DNA of 64,000 bases from Nocardiopsis sp. FIRDI 009 (lineage in GTDB: Bacteria > Actinomycetota > Actinomycetes > Streptosporangiales > Streptosporangiaceae), in assembly GCF_003386285.1 (NCBI RefSeq), contig NZ_QPNC01000001.1:62001-126000 (forward strand), in the 5' to 3' direction. The notes beneath the pieces are model-generated. The model was not told the origin of the DNA, ran no database searches, and saw only the letters and a list, made by a program, of their open reading frames with translations. Positions 22,932 through 33,673 of this stretch are shown here, piece by piece; position 1 is the stretch's first letter; every line of letters starts with the position of its first letter. Made by a program: the position numbers and the translations under genes.

Positions 22932-23063
22932 GCACGTGTCCGGAACCGGTCACGCCGTGTTCCTCCTCGCCCCGCACCGTCGCTGACCTCGTGCGGGATG
23001 AGCGGTACACCCTCTCCCAGCCCCCGCGCGGGCTCTGTCGCGGGCGGCGGACGTTCCTGAAAC

Positions 23064-23091
23064 CTGACAAAATCGGGGCATCCCCTACGTA
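23064..23091 (+). promoter_or_regulatory. Candidate promoter of the toxin cassette
   Basis: CTGACA, 16 nt, TACGTA: a fair -35/-10 pair about 100 nt before the DUF6507-like gene. The spacer contains the small palindrome GGGGCATCCCC. Confidence 0.35.
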
Positions 23092-23198
23092 TCGGCCCCA
23101 TAGCGACACGAGATGCCGCCGTGTGGCGGGGAGCGCCCGGACCCACCCGAAGGGAGCACGGACACCCCGACCACCGGCCAGGTGAAGGAGGAGCGCAC

Positions 23199-23573
23199 GT
23201 GTCAGGTTGGAACATCTCCCCCCAGGAGGTCGGATCCGTCCTGTCCGCGACCGCCGCCCACCTCGGTCAGGAGGGCGGCTCCGACGGTCTGCTCGGCGAG
23301 ATGGACCGGCTGGAGACCGACATCACCCAGGCCAGCGCCCACATCAACAGCTCCCCCATCTCCCTCGCCCTCGGTGAGTTCGCCGAGCACTACTTCGGCC
23401 TCATGGGCGACATGCTCAGCCTGACCGCCAGCGCCCTGGAGGCCACCAGCGAGGCCACCACCGCCTACGTCGAGGGCAACACCGAGATGGCGCTGGAGGC
23501 CCAGCGCAACGCCGGAGAGGTCCCCGAGCCGGAACCGCCCACCCCGCCGGCGGACAACATGCGACTGGTCTGA
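23199..23573 (+). CDS. DUF6507-like small protein (ESX/WXG100-like)
   Basis: 124 residues, GTG start with GAAGGAGGAG upstream. MSGWNISPQEVGSVLSATAA resembles DUF6507 N-termini. The rest is a helical hairpin-type sequence (helices about 10-45 and 50-100) with a Pro/Glu tail, no signal peptide and no Cys. Size and helical make-up are like ESX secretion partners. It lies 38 nt before the large toxin gene and probably acts as its secretion partner or chaperone; that role is inferred from position. Confidence 0.65.
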   Translation: MSGWNISPQEVGSVLSATAAHLGQEGGSDGLLGEMDRLETDITQASAHINSSPISLALGEFAEHYFGLMGDMLSLTASALEATSEATTAYVEGNTEMALEAQRNAGEVPEPEPPTPPADNMRLV

Positions 23574-23611
23574 CACCCGGACTCCCCCATCCCTCCCCGA
23601 AGGACCCCTCA

Positions 23612-26599
23612 GTGCCCCCTGCCGACAGTCCCGCCGCCGGTGCTCCGCTGACCATCGAGGAGCAGACCGGCATGCTCACCGACGCCGACGGCAAGATCAG
23701 CCCCTACAGCTTCCCCGTCCCCACCCCCTCGCCCGACCACATCGAGACCCTCGCCTCCCGGCTGCGCACCCGTGGTGGAGCCATCAGTGACACCGGCCAC
23801 GACATCAATACCTCGTGGGGCGACCTGACCGGTTGCTACCACGCACCCGAAGCCGAGGAGCTCTACTCCGTCCTGCGCCCGGTCGCCACCGACGGCGACA
23901 CCGTCTCAGACGGCCTGGACACAGCCGCCAGCGCCCTGGAGGACTTCGCCGAGGAACTGCGCGAGATCAAGTCGGACTGGGCGGCGCTGCGCGCCGAGGC
24001 CGTCGCGTTCCGGGATCGGATCGACGCCAAGGGCGACGAGTGGCGCGAGGCCGAGGGGATCAAGGGGTTCTTCGGTATCGGCCAGAGCCCCGACGTCGAG
24101 GAGAACCAGGGCTACGTCGACCGCGGTACCGCGCTGATCGAGAGGTACGCCGAGGCCGAGCGCGACTGCGCCAACCGGATCAACGCCGACGTTCCCGGCC
24201 GCACCAGGTTCGCCGCCGTGCCCGAGAACGGCGAGCTCGGCTCCGACGTGTTCTACCACGGCTACGAGCAGGACCTGTCGGAGCTGGCCACCGAGTGGGG
24301 GATGGGCGGGGCCACCACCGACGAGCACTGGTGGGTGGACGTGGGCGCCGCGGTGGGCGACTACGTCGTCGGCGCGGTCGAGGACCTGGGAGCGATGGTC
24401 GGCGCGCACAGTTCCGAGGGTTGGTTCGCCATGTCCTGGGACGACGCGATGGTCGAACAGTGGGAGAGCAGCGCCCAGTCGGTGGCCTCGCTGGTGGGGA
24501 TGTACGACGCCGAGTCCGACGACTGGGGCTGGGCCGGGTGGGGCACCGTGGGGTCGGCCTGGAAGGACGCGGCGCACGCGGTGGTGCCCTGGACCGAGTG
24601 GGACGAGCGGCCCGGTTACGTGATCGGCACGGCGGTGCTCAACATCGGTGTGACGGCGGTGGGCGCGGTGCTGTCGGCCACGGGTGTGGGCGCGGCGGTG
24701 GGTGTGCCGCTGATGGCCTGGCGTGGCGCGTCCATCGTCAGCAACATGGGCGGCGGTCGGATACCGGACGTGGACGTGCCCGACGTGGAGGCTCCCGGGA
24801 TCGGCGTCAACGTGAACCTGCCCCGGTTCGCCGGGGGGTCGCGGGAGCTGCTGCGGATCGACCTGTCCGGTCTCGACCTGGGTGGGGTGAGCCCGCAACG
24901 CCTGGCGGATGTCAAGGGCGCGGTGGAACGGCTGGTGGCCCGGTTCGGCGGCGGTGGGGACGGGACCGGGGGCACGGAGGCCCCCGGTGGTTCACCGTCG
25001 ACCCCGCGGAACGTGGCGGATGACGGCGCGGAGACGACCAGTGCCCGCGACAGTCGTCGCAGTGCTGCGGACGAGGACCCCACCGCGCAGGATCTGTGGG
25101 ACGCGAGCACGGTCGAGACCCTGCACGAGATGTTTCCCGAGGCCAGGGGTATCGGGGAGCGGTACGAACCCCACTTCGGACTGCGCGAGACCGATTCCCC
25201 GGGTGGTTGGGAGGTCTCACACACCGGTCACGGTGACGGGCCCGAGCCCGACAACGCCAAGGTCCTGACGAGGACGGGCGCGGAAGGCGGCGACACTCTG
25301 GACGCGGCCAGGGGCACCCCCGGCCGGACACCGGACCGCCTGAACGTCACCGGCATCGGCGACCGCGGGCATGACGGCGACCACACGCCCGACAGGGATG
25401 GGGACGTGCGCGACAGCCGCAGCGCCAACCTGCGCGACCGCACCCCGGACGTCGCCAACAGCGTGGACAACGACGCCCCGACCAAGGGGGACTCGCCCAA
25501 CGACACACGCGTCAACGAGGCGAGCGACACCCCGACGAACGCAGCCCCGGCTGGTGGAAGCGGTTCGAGGAGCATCGGCGGCAGCCTTTCCCCTGGCGGC
25601 GGCGGTGGAGGCGACGGCACGGGGACGCCCCTCACGCATCGTCCCATCGACCTCGGCGACTCCGAGAACCGGGAATTCATCCCGGGTAGGGGACAGAGGT
25701 TCGGGGATGGCCTCGATCTCGCCCCGAACAGTCGCTACGAGGTCATCGAGGCCGACGGTGTCCGGCGCACCGAGTACATCACCGATGGTGACGGGAAGAT
25801 CCGGGAGATCCGAGCCAACTCCGATGGTTGGAACGCCAACCACCCCGAGTTCAAGAGCCCCCGCCCGGACATGACGTACGTGGTCGATGACCGCTACACG
25901 TATCGCACCGACTCCCTCGGCAGGACCGAATCAGTCGAAGGTACGCTCGTCAAGGGGCACAATGTCCGGAACGGGGAAGAGCAGGGCGTGGTCAACGCCC
26001 AGGGAAGGACATACTTCCAACAGCTGAACGAACAGCTCCGGAAGGAGTTCGAGGAGACTGAGCAGCGTCCGCCCGAGCCCGGAGAGGTTCCGGAGTACCA
26101 GGACATACAGTGGAACGGCGGCCATCTGATCGGGTACGCCGAATTCTTCGGCATCGGTGAGCGCCTGAACCAGGTTCCCATGCGGTTCGACGTCAACCAG
26201 AACCGCACCGACACCGCACTCTCCGACATCCCCGAGGAGGCCCGTGGCGGCATCGACGGAAGCTATCGGAATGTCGAACGGTCCTGGCGTGGAATCATGC
26301 GGGACAAGGGGGAGTGGCATGGCTTCGAAAATTCCAAGTTCAATGACGGGACATGGGAAGACGCCCTGGCGCGCAATCCTGAAAACCCGCGAATTGATGT
26401 AAAGATCACCAACAGCTACGATCCCAACCTGAAGCCGGTTGTAGCTCCGGCTGATTATGACCTCAAGGCTCCGCACTTCGTGGATGAGGATGGTAGGATC
26501 ATGATCCCTGCGCCGCCGAGCAAGGTCGAAGTTGAATGGTGGCTCAATGGAGTGCGCATGAGAGTTCAGGAATACAGTAACCTGCCTCCTCTTGTGTGA
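23612..26599 (+). CDS. Type VII-style polymorphic toxin with C-terminal DNA/RNA non-specific endonuclease
   Basis: 995 residues, GTG start, AAGGA 7 nt upstream. The N-terminal helical region (about 30-200) has the W-x-G-like SWGDLTGCY and long Ala/Glu helices. A middle part follows (about 220-400) with a hydrophobic Gly-rich segment (VIGTAVLNIGVTAVGAVLSA). Residues 430-690 are a low-complexity Asp/Gly/Thr/Arg linker. The C-terminal nuclease (about 700-900) resembles Endonuclea_NS_2/YeeF-CT: GGHLIGYAEFFG at 836-847, RLNQVPMRFDVNQNR and YRNVERSWRGIM, giving the catalytic His and Asn in expected order. There is no classical signal peptide; export would be by a type VII system not in this window. 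The last 300-400 bases are AT-richer than the rest, consistent with toxin-tip exchange. The immunity gene follows after 20 nt. Confidence 0.8.
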   Translation: MPPADSPAAGAPLTIEEQTGMLTDADGKISPYSFPVPTPSPDHIETLASRLRTRGGAISDTGHDINTSWGDLTGCYHAPEAEELYSVLRPVATDGDTVSDGLDTAASALEDFAEELREIKSDWAALRAEAVAFRDRIDAKGDEWREAEGIKGFFGIGQSPDVEENQGYVDRGTALIERYAEAERDCANRINADVPGRTRFAAVPENGELGSDVFYHGYEQDLSELATEWGMGGATTDEHWWVDVGAAVGDYVVGAVEDLGAMVGAHSSEGWFAMSWDDAMVEQWESSAQSVASLVGMYDAESDDWGWAGWGTVGSAWKDAAHAVVPWTEWDERPGYVIGTAVLNIGVTAVGAVLSATGVGAAVGVPLMAWRGASIVSNMGGGRIPDVDVPDVEAPGIGVNVNLPRFAGGSRELLRIDLSGLDLGGVSPQRLADVKGAVERLVARFGGGGDGTGGTEAPGGSPSTPRNVADDGAETTSARDSRRSAADEDPTAQDLWDASTVETLHEMFPEARGIGERYEPHFGLRETDSPGGWEVSHTGHGDGPEPDNAKVLTRTGAEGGDTLDAARGTPGRTPDRLNVTGIGDRGHDGDHTPDRDGDVRDSRSANLRDRTPDVANSVDNDAPTKGDSPNDTRVNEASDTPTNAAPAGGSGSRSIGGSLSPGGGGGGDGTGTPLTHRPIDLGDSENREFIPGRGQRFGDGLDLAPNSRYEVIEADGVRRTEYITDGDGKIREIRANSDGWNANHPEFKSPRPDMTYVVDDRYTYRTDSLGRTESVEGTLVKGHNVRNGEEQGVVNAQGRTYFQQLNEQLRKEFEETEQRPPEPGEVPEYQDIQWNGGHLIGYAEFFGIGERLNQVPMRFDVNQNRTDTALSDIPEEARGGIDGSYRNVERSWRGIMRDKGEWHGFENSKFNDGTWEDALARNPENPRIDVKITNSYDPNLKPVVAPADYDLKAPHFVDEDGRIMIPAPPSKVEVEWWLNGVRMRVQEYSNLPPLV

Positions 26600-26619
26600 T
26601 CTGTGAAAGAGGGAAGAAA

Positions 26620-27084
26620 ATGACGACTCATTATTTCAAGCGGGGTCATCTCGACTCGGTGCAGCAGCAGGAGATCCTCACCCAATTCGGGGTTAAGGTT
26701 CTGGATCGCGTACCGGATGGATGGAGCCGTATCACCTACTTCCGAGAGTCGGTTATCGAGCATTCCACCGCTCTCCTGGAGGTGGAGTACGAAGACGGTT
26801 CAACCTCCAGGGAGTCCCCGGTGGGACTCGGCCTCATGCTCGACGACCTTCGGGCGGGGATGTATCAGGAGGGCAAGGGCACGTGGTTCTCCATGAAGTA
26901 CGTGATCACTCCGCCCGGAAAGTTCAACGTCGACTTCAACTACGACGAGGACCCCGGGCTCACCTTCCCCACCCCTATGGGGTACACCGTTGACCTGAAG
27001 TACTTCCCGCGGGACGAGGAGCACATCCCCGACTGGCTCCGCGAAAAGCTTCAGGAGGAGGCCGATGGGCGGGGCGCCGAGTGA
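26620..27084 (+). CDS. YezG/DUF600-like immunity protein
   Basis: 154 residues, ATG with AGAGGGAAG upstream, 20 nt after the toxin stop. The pattern (LDRVPDGWSRITYFRES, then LEVEYEDGS, then PPGKFNVDFNYDEDP, then a final FPRDEEHIPDWLREKL) resembles DUF600/YezG proteins. YezG neutralises the YeeF nuclease in Bacillus, and the toxin here carries the same nuclease type, which supports the call. Acidic and cytoplasmic. The start of the gene is AT-rich like the toxin end, so the pair may have moved together. Confidence 0.7.
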   Translation: MTTHYFKRGHLDSVQQQEILTQFGVKVLDRVPDGWSRITYFRESVIEHSTALLEVEYEDGSTSRESPVGLGLMLDDLRAGMYQEGKGTWFSMKYVITPPGKFNVDFNYDEDPGLTFPTPMGYTVDLKYFPRDEEHIPDWLREKLQEEADGRGAE

Positions 27085-27735
27085 GTTGAGTGGTGCTCAC
27101 CGGGGTCCGGTCCGCTGTCCCCCGACCCCCGGGAACCCCACAGGTTCGACCGGATCGGGTGTGTCGGAGAAGGGGAGTCCCCCGGATCTCGGTGTCCCAG
27201 GCGTTCGTCCTCCGCCTGGTCGGGCGTGATGTGCGCCTGATCGTGCTTATTCCTGCCAGCGGGGTGGGGGTGTCGGTCCGTGTCCGCGTGTCCGTGAGCC
27301 AGTGACATGGCCGGACGTTACGGCGTTCGCCCGCGCGGATGCCGACGTGCTGACCACGCTGCCGACACGCCCTCATTCCGACGCGGGTCCCCTCGATCTG
27401 TTGCGGAACGACTCGGGCTTCGCGGTGAAGCTGCTCCGGGAGGCCGCCGTCCGGGCACGCGCGGACGCGCGCTGCGACGCGACCGAAGCGCCGATCCCGG
27501 CGTTCCCCCATTCGACGACTCGGACGACGTCGTGGTGGGTGAGCGTCCCCCTGCCTCCTGCCTCCAACCCGCGTCCGCCGACCGCGACGGGGCTCCGTCC
27601 ACGGGTCGGACGGGCCCTGCCCGGCCGGGCACGCCTCCGGCGTGTTCTGCGTTACATCCGCGTGGGCGCTTGGTCGGGTTTGCCCTGTTCAACGCCGCAG
27701 CGTGTCACGCCGCATGGTCGGATGCTGACATAGGT
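27085..27735. other. Gene-free stretch between immunity gene and ilv leader
   Basis: About 650 nt. Open frames exist on both strands near 27300-27770 but give no recognisable protein and have no ribosome site. A weak hairpin (ccggggtc / gacccccgg, 27100-27132) may end the toxin transcript. No tRNA or IS element seen. Confidence 0.4.
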
Positions 27736-27753
27736 GTCTCGCATAGTGAGACA
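27735..27753. promoter_or_regulatory. Palindrome upstream of ilvB leader (BCAA operator candidate, site A)
   Basis: TGTCTC-GCATAGT-GAGACA: perfect 6-bp arms, 7-nt centre, about 50 nt before the leader peptide. The same arms occur before cimA (36447), at 33352 and, less exactly, before leuB (33814). After it both ilvB and cimA copies continue with AAT. Confidence 0.6.
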
Positions 27754-27804
27754 ATACGTCGATCTTGTTGACGCGCGGCCATTCCTTCGGCCACTGTTGT
27801 GACC

Positions 27805-27858
27805 GTGCAGAGCAACTCCCTGATTCTCGTACTTGGTCGGCGCGCCGCAGCCAGCTGA
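27805..27858 (+). CDS. ilvB leader peptide
   Basis: 17 codons, GTG start: VQSNSLILVLGRRAAAS. GTG 27799 would add two residues. The consecutive Leu-Ile-Leu-Val-Leu codons and the ILVLG(K/R)R core match the leader peptide conserved before actinobacterial ilvB. Ribosome stalling on these codons when branched-chain amino acids are scarce would let the attenuator at 27881-27910 be read through. Too short for routine annotation, but codon content, position and downstream structures agree. Confidence 0.8.
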   Translation: MQSNSLILVLGRRAAAS

Positions 27859-27877
27859 CCTGGTTCTGCTGCGCGCC
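27839..27877 (+). promoter_or_regulatory. Pause/antiterminator-type hairpin of ilvB leader
   Basis: Left arm ggcgcgc-c-gcag-ccag overlaps the RRAAAS codons. Right arm is ctgg-tt-ctgc-t-gcgcgcc. The stem covers the end of the leader ORF and sits directly before the terminator, as in leader-peptide attenuators. Confidence 0.6.
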
Positions 27878-27880
27878 ACC

Positions 27881-27910
27881 CCTCAACCGCACCGCGGTGG
27901 GGGTTTTTTT
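27881..27910 (+). terminator. ilvB: ilvB attenuator terminator
   Basis: Hairpin cctcaaccgc / gcggtggggg (one A-G mismatch, one wobble, loop acc) followed by seven T (27904-27910). This is one of the few U-run terminators in the window and lies 80 nt before ilvB, so it must be conditional. Confidence 0.75.
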
Positions 27911-27990
27911 ATTGCCTGACCAGGCCTTGAGTCAGACCCACCAAGCCAGAGCCGCTGTACCGCTCTGGACCCTCGCTGAAGGATCTTGAG

Positions 27991-29751
27991 ATGACCGAGC
28001 AGATGACCGGCGCCCAATCGCTGATCAGGTCGCTGGAGCACGCCGGCGTTGACACTGTCTTCGGGATTCCCGGTGGCGCCATCCTCCCCGCCTACGACCC
28101 CCTCTACGACTCGGCCAAGGTGCGCCACATCCTGATGCGCCACGAGCAGGGAGCGGGCCACGCGGCTGAGGGATACGCCTACGCCACGGGCCGACCCGGG
28201 GTGTGCATGGCGACCAGCGGCCCCGGAGCCACCAACCTGGTGACCCCCCTCGCCGACGCGCACATGGACTCGGTTCCCCTGGTCGCGATCACCGGCCAGG
28301 TGGCCTCCCCGATGATCGGCACCGACGCCTTCCAGGAAGCCGACATCTGTGGCATCACGATGCCCATCACCAAGCACAACTTCCTGGTCAACGACGTCCG
28401 CGACATCCCGCGCACGGTCGCGGAGGCCTTCCACATCGCCTCGACCGGCCGACCCGGCCCGGTTCTGGTCGACATCGCCAAGGACGCCCTGCAGGCGTCG
28501 ACGGACTTCGCCTGGCCCGAACGCCTCGACCTGCCCGGCTACCGTCCGGTCACCAAGCCGCACGGCAAGCAGGTCCGTGAGGCCGCCCGGATGATCAGCG
28601 AGGCCAGGCGCCCCGTCCTGTACGTGGGCGGCGGAGTCCTGCGGGCCGGGGCCTCGGCCGAGCTGCGGATCCTGGCCGAGCTCACCGGCGTTCCCGTCGT
28701 GACCACCCTGATGGCCCGGGGCGTCTTCCCCGACAGCCACCCCCTGTTCGTGGGCATGCCCGGCATGCACGGCGACGTCGCCGCGGTCGGCGCCCTCCAG
28801 AAGGCCGACCTCATCGTCGCCCTGGGCGCACGCTTCGACGACCGCGTCACCGGCCGTCTGGACAGCTTCGCCCCGGACGCCAAGATCGTCCACGCCGACA
28901 TCGACCCCGCGGAGATCTCCAAGAACCGCCACGCGGACGTGCCCATCGTCGGCGACTGCCGCGAGGTGCTCGCCGATCTGGTGGTCGCGGTCCGCGCCGA
29001 CCAGGAGAAGGGCCGGGAGGGCGACTACGCCGCCTGGTGGAACCAGCTCAACCGGCTGCGCACCACGTACCCGAAGGGGTTCGAGGAGGCCACCGACGGC
29101 AGCCTGTCCCCGCAGGCCGTCATCCAGCGCCTGGGCAAGATCGCCGGTCCGGAGGCCACCTACGTCGCCGGTGTCGGCCAGCACCAGATGTGGGCCGCCC
29201 AGTTCATCGACTACGAGCGCCCCGGCGCCTTCGTCAACTCCGGCGGGCTCGGCACCATGGGCTTCTCCGTTCCGGCCGCGCTCGGCGCCAAGGTCGGCGA
29301 CCCGGACCGCGTGGTGTGGTCGGTCGACGGGGACGGCTGCTTCCAGATGACCAACCAGGAGCTGGCGACCTGCGCGGTCGAGGGTATCCCGATCAAGGTC
29401 GCCGTCGTCAACAACGGCAACCTGGGCATGGTCCGCCAGTGGCAGACCCTGTTCTACGAGGGGCGCTACTCCAACACCAACCTCCAGACCGCCCCCAAGG
29501 ACGAGAAGGTGCGGATCCCCGACTTCGTCCGCCTGGCGGAGGCGTACGGTTGTGTCGGCCTGCGTTGCGAGCGCCCCGAGGACATCGACGCCACCATCGA
29601 GAAGGCCATGTCGATCGACGACGCCCCGGTCGTCGTGGACTTCACGGTCAACCACGACGCCATGGTCTGGCCGATGGTCGGCCCCGGTGTCAGCAACGAC
29701 AACATCCAGTACGCGCGCGACATGGCGCCGAACTGGGAACACGAGGACTAG
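27991..29751 (+). CDS. ilvB: Acetolactate synthase large subunit
   Basis: 586 residues. Thiamine diphosphate/FAD enzyme condensing two pyruvates (valine, leucine) or pyruvate with 2-oxobutyrate (isoleucine). Catalytic Glu52 in [15 protein letters not shown]-region [13 protein letters not shown], and the ThDP/Mg motif [12 protein letters not shown]...[12 protein letters not shown]. Preceded by the leader-peptide attenuator. ilvN starts 17 nt after its stop and ilvC follows, giving an ilvBNC operon. Confidence 0.97.
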   Translation: MTEQMTGAQSLIRSLEHAGVDTVFGIPGGAILPAYDPLYDSAKVRHILMRHEQGAGHAAEGYAYATGRPGVCMATSGPGATNLVTPLADAHMDSVPLVAITGQVASPMIGTDAFQEADICGITMPITKHNFLVNDVRDIPRTVAEAFHIASTGRPGPVLVDIAKDALQASTDFAWPERLDLPGYRPVTKPHGKQVREAARMISEARRPVLYVGGGVLRAGASAELRILAELTGVPVVTTLMARGVFPDSHPLFVGMPGMHGDVAAVGALQKADLIVALGARFDDRVTGRLDSFAPDAKIVHADIDPAEISKNRHADVPIVGDCREVLADLVVAVRADQEKGREGDYAAWWNQLNRLRTTYPKGFEEATDGSLSPQAVIQRLGKIAGPEATYVAGVGQHQMWAAQFIDYERPGAFVNSGGLGTMGFSVPAALGAKVGDPDRVVWSVDGDGCFQMTNQELATCAVEGIPIKVAVVNNGNLGMVRQWQTLFYEGRYSNTNLQTAPKDEKVRIPDFVRLAEAYGCVGLRCERPEDIDATIEKAMSIDDAPVVVDFTVNHDAMVWPMVGPGVSNDNIQYARDMAPNWEHED

Positions 29752-29768
29752 GAGAGGCCCGAACCACC

Positions 29769-31362
<1,594 letters not shown>

Positions 31363-31370
31363 CCGGTCCG

Positions 31371-31410
31371 ACGTCTCCGGGGCGGGTGCGCACACCCGCC
31401 CCGGAGACGT
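31371..31410 (+). terminator. ilvC: Terminator after ilvC
   Basis: Perfect 18-bp stem with 4-nt loop cgca starting 8 nt after the ilvC stop. It ends the ilvBNC transcript before serA. Confidence 0.75.
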
Positions 31411-31571
31411 ACGCGAGGGTGGGGACGCCCGGTCGGTGAGCGGACGCGCCCCGTGGTCCCGACCGGCCAGCGGGCTTCCCTACCTCGGCAGTAGACTTTG
31501 GACCGGCCGTCACACCCGATGCGGGCTGCTCCCTCCACCCGTTCGGTAGCACCACCCGAAAAGGAATCGCT

Positions 31572-33161
31572 GTGCCCAAACCCGCCGTACTCGTCGCGGA
31601 AAAACTCTCGCCCGCCGGAATCGCGCTGCTCGAAGAGGACTTCGAGGTGCGCCACGTCGACGGGGCCGACCGCTCCCAGCTGCTCCCCGCCCTCGCGGAC
31701 GTGGACGCCGTCATCGTGCGCAGCGCGACGCAGATCGACGCCGAGGCCCTGGCCGCGGCCTCCCGCCTCCAGGTGGTGGCCCGAGCCGGTGTCGGTCTGG
31801 ACAACGTGGACGTGGACGCCGCCACCAAGGCGGGCGTCCTGGTGGTCAACGCCCCGACCTCCAACATCATCAGCGCGGCCGAGCAGGCGATCAACCTGCT
31901 CCTGGCCAGCGCGCGCAACACCGCTCCGGCGCACAACGCGCTCGTCAACGGGGAGTGGAAGCGCTCGAAGTACACCGGTGTGGAGCTGTACGAGAAGGTC
32001 GTCGGCGTGGTCGGCCTGGGCCGGATCGGCGCCCTGGTCGCGCAGCGGCTGTCGGCCTTCGGCACCAAGGTCATCGCCTACGACCCGTTCGTGCAGCCCG
32101 CGCGGGCGGCGCAGATCGGTGTGGAGATGACCACGCTGGACGACCTGCTCCAGCGCAGCGACTTCATCACCATCCACCTGCCCAAGAACAAGGACACGCT
32201 GGGGCTGATCGGTGACGAGGCGCTGAGCAAGGTCAAGCCGAACGTGCGGATCATCAACGCCGCGCGCGGCGGGATCCTGGACGAGGACGCGCTGTACCGC
32301 GCGCTCAAGGACGGCCGGGTGGCCGGTGCCGGGATCGACGTGTTCGCCAAGGAGCCGTGCACCGACAGCCCGCTGTTCGAGTTCGAGAACGTCGTCGTGG
32401 CGCCGCACCTGGGCGCCAGCACCACCGAGGCCCAGGAGAAGGCGGGCACGCAGGTCGCCCGTTCGGTCAAGCTCGCCCTGTCCGGCGAGTTCGTGCCGGA
32501 CGCGGTGAACGTGCAGGGCACCGGGGTGGCCGAGGAGATCAAGCCGGGGCTGCCGCTCACGGAGAAGCTGGGCCGGGTGTTCACCTCCCTGGCGGGCACG
32601 ATCGCCAGCCGGATCGACGTCGAGGTGCGCGGGGAGATCGCCGCCCACGACGTGAAGGTGCTGGAGCTCGCCGCGCTCAAGGGTGTGTTCGCCGACGTGG
32701 TCGAGGACACGGTGACCTTCGTCAACGCCCCGCTGCTGGCCAAGGAGCGCGGTGTCGAGGTCAACCTCGTGACCAGCGACGACCACAGCGACTGGCGCAA
32801 CCTCATCTCCGTGCGCGGTGTGCTGGCCGACGGTCAGCGGGTGTCGGTCTCGGGCACCCTGACCGGTCCCCGCCAGGTCGAGAAGCTGGTGGAGATCAAC
32901 AACTACGGCATGGAGATCAGCCTCAGCGACCACATGGTGTTCCTCTCCTACGAGGACCGCCCGGGCATCGTGGGCAAGGTCGGCGCGCTGCTGGGCGACG
33001 CCCAGGTCAACATCGCGGGCATGCAGGTCATCCGGGACCAGGAGGGCGGCAAGGCGCTCATCGCCCTGACCGTGGACTCCGCGGTGCCGGACGAGGTCCT
33101 GGCCTCGATCTCCTCGGAGATCGAGGCGGACATCACCCGCCAGATCGACCTGGAGGACTGA
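31572..33161 (+). CDS. serA: D-3-phosphoglycerate dehydrogenase
   Basis: 529 residues, GTG start with AAGGAA upstream. First step of serine synthesis (3-phosphoglycerate to phosphohydroxypyruvate, NAD+). Substrate/NAD domain with VVARAGVGLDNVDVDAA, GVVGLGRIGALVAQRL, RIINAARGGILDEDAL and APHLGASTTEAQ. Then the intervening ASB domain (about 320-450) and C-terminal ACT domain (VFLSYEDRPGIVGKVGALLG) that binds serine, the long form found in actinobacteria. A TAGACT -10 candidate lies at 31492. Ribosome site and start agree with the conserved N-terminus KPAVLVAEKLSPAG. Confidence 0.96.
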   Translation: MPKPAVLVAEKLSPAGIALLEEDFEVRHVDGADRSQLLPALADVDAVIVRSATQIDAEALAAASRLQVVARAGVGLDNVDVDAATKAGVLVVNAPTSNIISAAEQAINLLLASARNTAPAHNALVNGEWKRSKYTGVELYEKVVGVVGLGRIGALVAQRLSAFGTKVIAYDPFVQPARAAQIGVEMTTLDDLLQRSDFITIHLPKNKDTLGLIGDEALSKVKPNVRIINAARGGILDEDALYRALKDGRVAGAGIDVFAKEPCTDSPLFEFENVVVAPHLGASTTEAQEKAGTQVARSVKLALSGEFVPDAVNVQGTGVAEEIKPGLPLTEKLGRVFTSLAGTIASRIDVEVRGEIAAHDVKVLELAALKGVFADVVEDTVTFVNAPLLAKERGVEVNLVTSDDHSDWRNLISVRGVLADGQRVSVSGTLTGPRQVEKLVEINNYGMEISLSDHMVFLSYEDRPGIVGKVGALLGDAQVNIAGMQVIRDQEGGKALIALTVDSAVPDEVLASISSEIEADITRQIDLED

Positions 33162-33224
33162 GGACCCCTCCGGGCCGGGGCGTCCACAGGTGTGATCCTC
33201 CCCGGGCCCGGGGTTTGCCGGAGG

Positions 33225-33259
33225 GGAAGGTCGGGAGTGGGCTGTGTGCCCGACCTTCC
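33225..33259 (+). terminator. serA: First hairpin after serA
   Basis: 11-bp perfect stem ggaaggtcggg / cccgaccttcc. Confidence 0.5.
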
Positions 33260-33264
33260 GGCCC

Positions 33265-33302
33265 GCGCGGGGCCGTGCCATGACCGTGGCACGGCCCCGC
33301 GC
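33265..33302 (+). terminator. serA: Second hairpin after serA
   Basis: Perfect 16-bp stem (gcgcggggccgtgcca and complement), loop tgaccg, directly behind the first hairpin; a tandem terminator. Confidence 0.6.
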
Positions 33303-33351
33303 CGTGTTGAGGTCAGAGTGCGACCCCTCTGACCAGCGTCGACACGCGATC

Positions 33352-33368
33352 GTCTCGTATGTTGAGAC
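33352..33368. promoter_or_regulatory. Palindrome of the BCAA operator type (site C)
   Basis: GTCTC-GTATGTT-GAGAC, flanked by C and G that extend the arms to 6 bp. Followed by AT-rich sequence (tatgttgagacg...caaatacttgg...gatattctg) that may hold a promoter for the 37-residue ORF and leuB. Confidence 0.5.
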
Positions 33369-33399
33369 GTCCTGGTCAAATACTTGGACATCCGATATT

Positions 33400-33670
33400 C
33401 TGTCGTCCTAGGAGTCAGTGGTCCGGGCCCGACCGCCCGGCGCCGCCGCCCATCGCCCCGCCCGCCCGAACCGGGCCCGCGGCGGCGACATCCGGCAGTC
33501 GATCCCGCCGGGGCGATCCGCTCCTTCTTCCGTGGCCATCGCCGCCCACGTCCGAGGCGCTCCGCGCCCGGAACTCCTGGCCGCCGCGCCCCGTTCCGCG
33601 TGGCCCCAGCGCACGCATCCGCAGCCGACGCCGCCTTTCCGGCGGGCGTCACGCGTCGCATTCGGAGGAT
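33400..33670 (+). other. Long C-rich untranslated segment before the 37-residue ORF
   Basis: About 270 nt with no supported gene, between the site-C palindrome and the small ORF. It contains complementary GC tracts (gggcccg near 33425 and cgggccc near 33475), so it may be a structured 5' leader. No known riboswitch recognised. Confidence 0.3.
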
Positions 33671-33673
33671 CAC

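Noticed and set aside
27302-27771. Two overlapping open frames between the immunity gene and the ilvB leader
   Set aside because: No ribosome site, no recognisable protein, composition like random GC-rich sequence.
27736-27990. T-box riboswitch for ilvB
   Set aside because: No T-box sequence or specifier-loop architecture; the leader peptide and attenuator explain the region.
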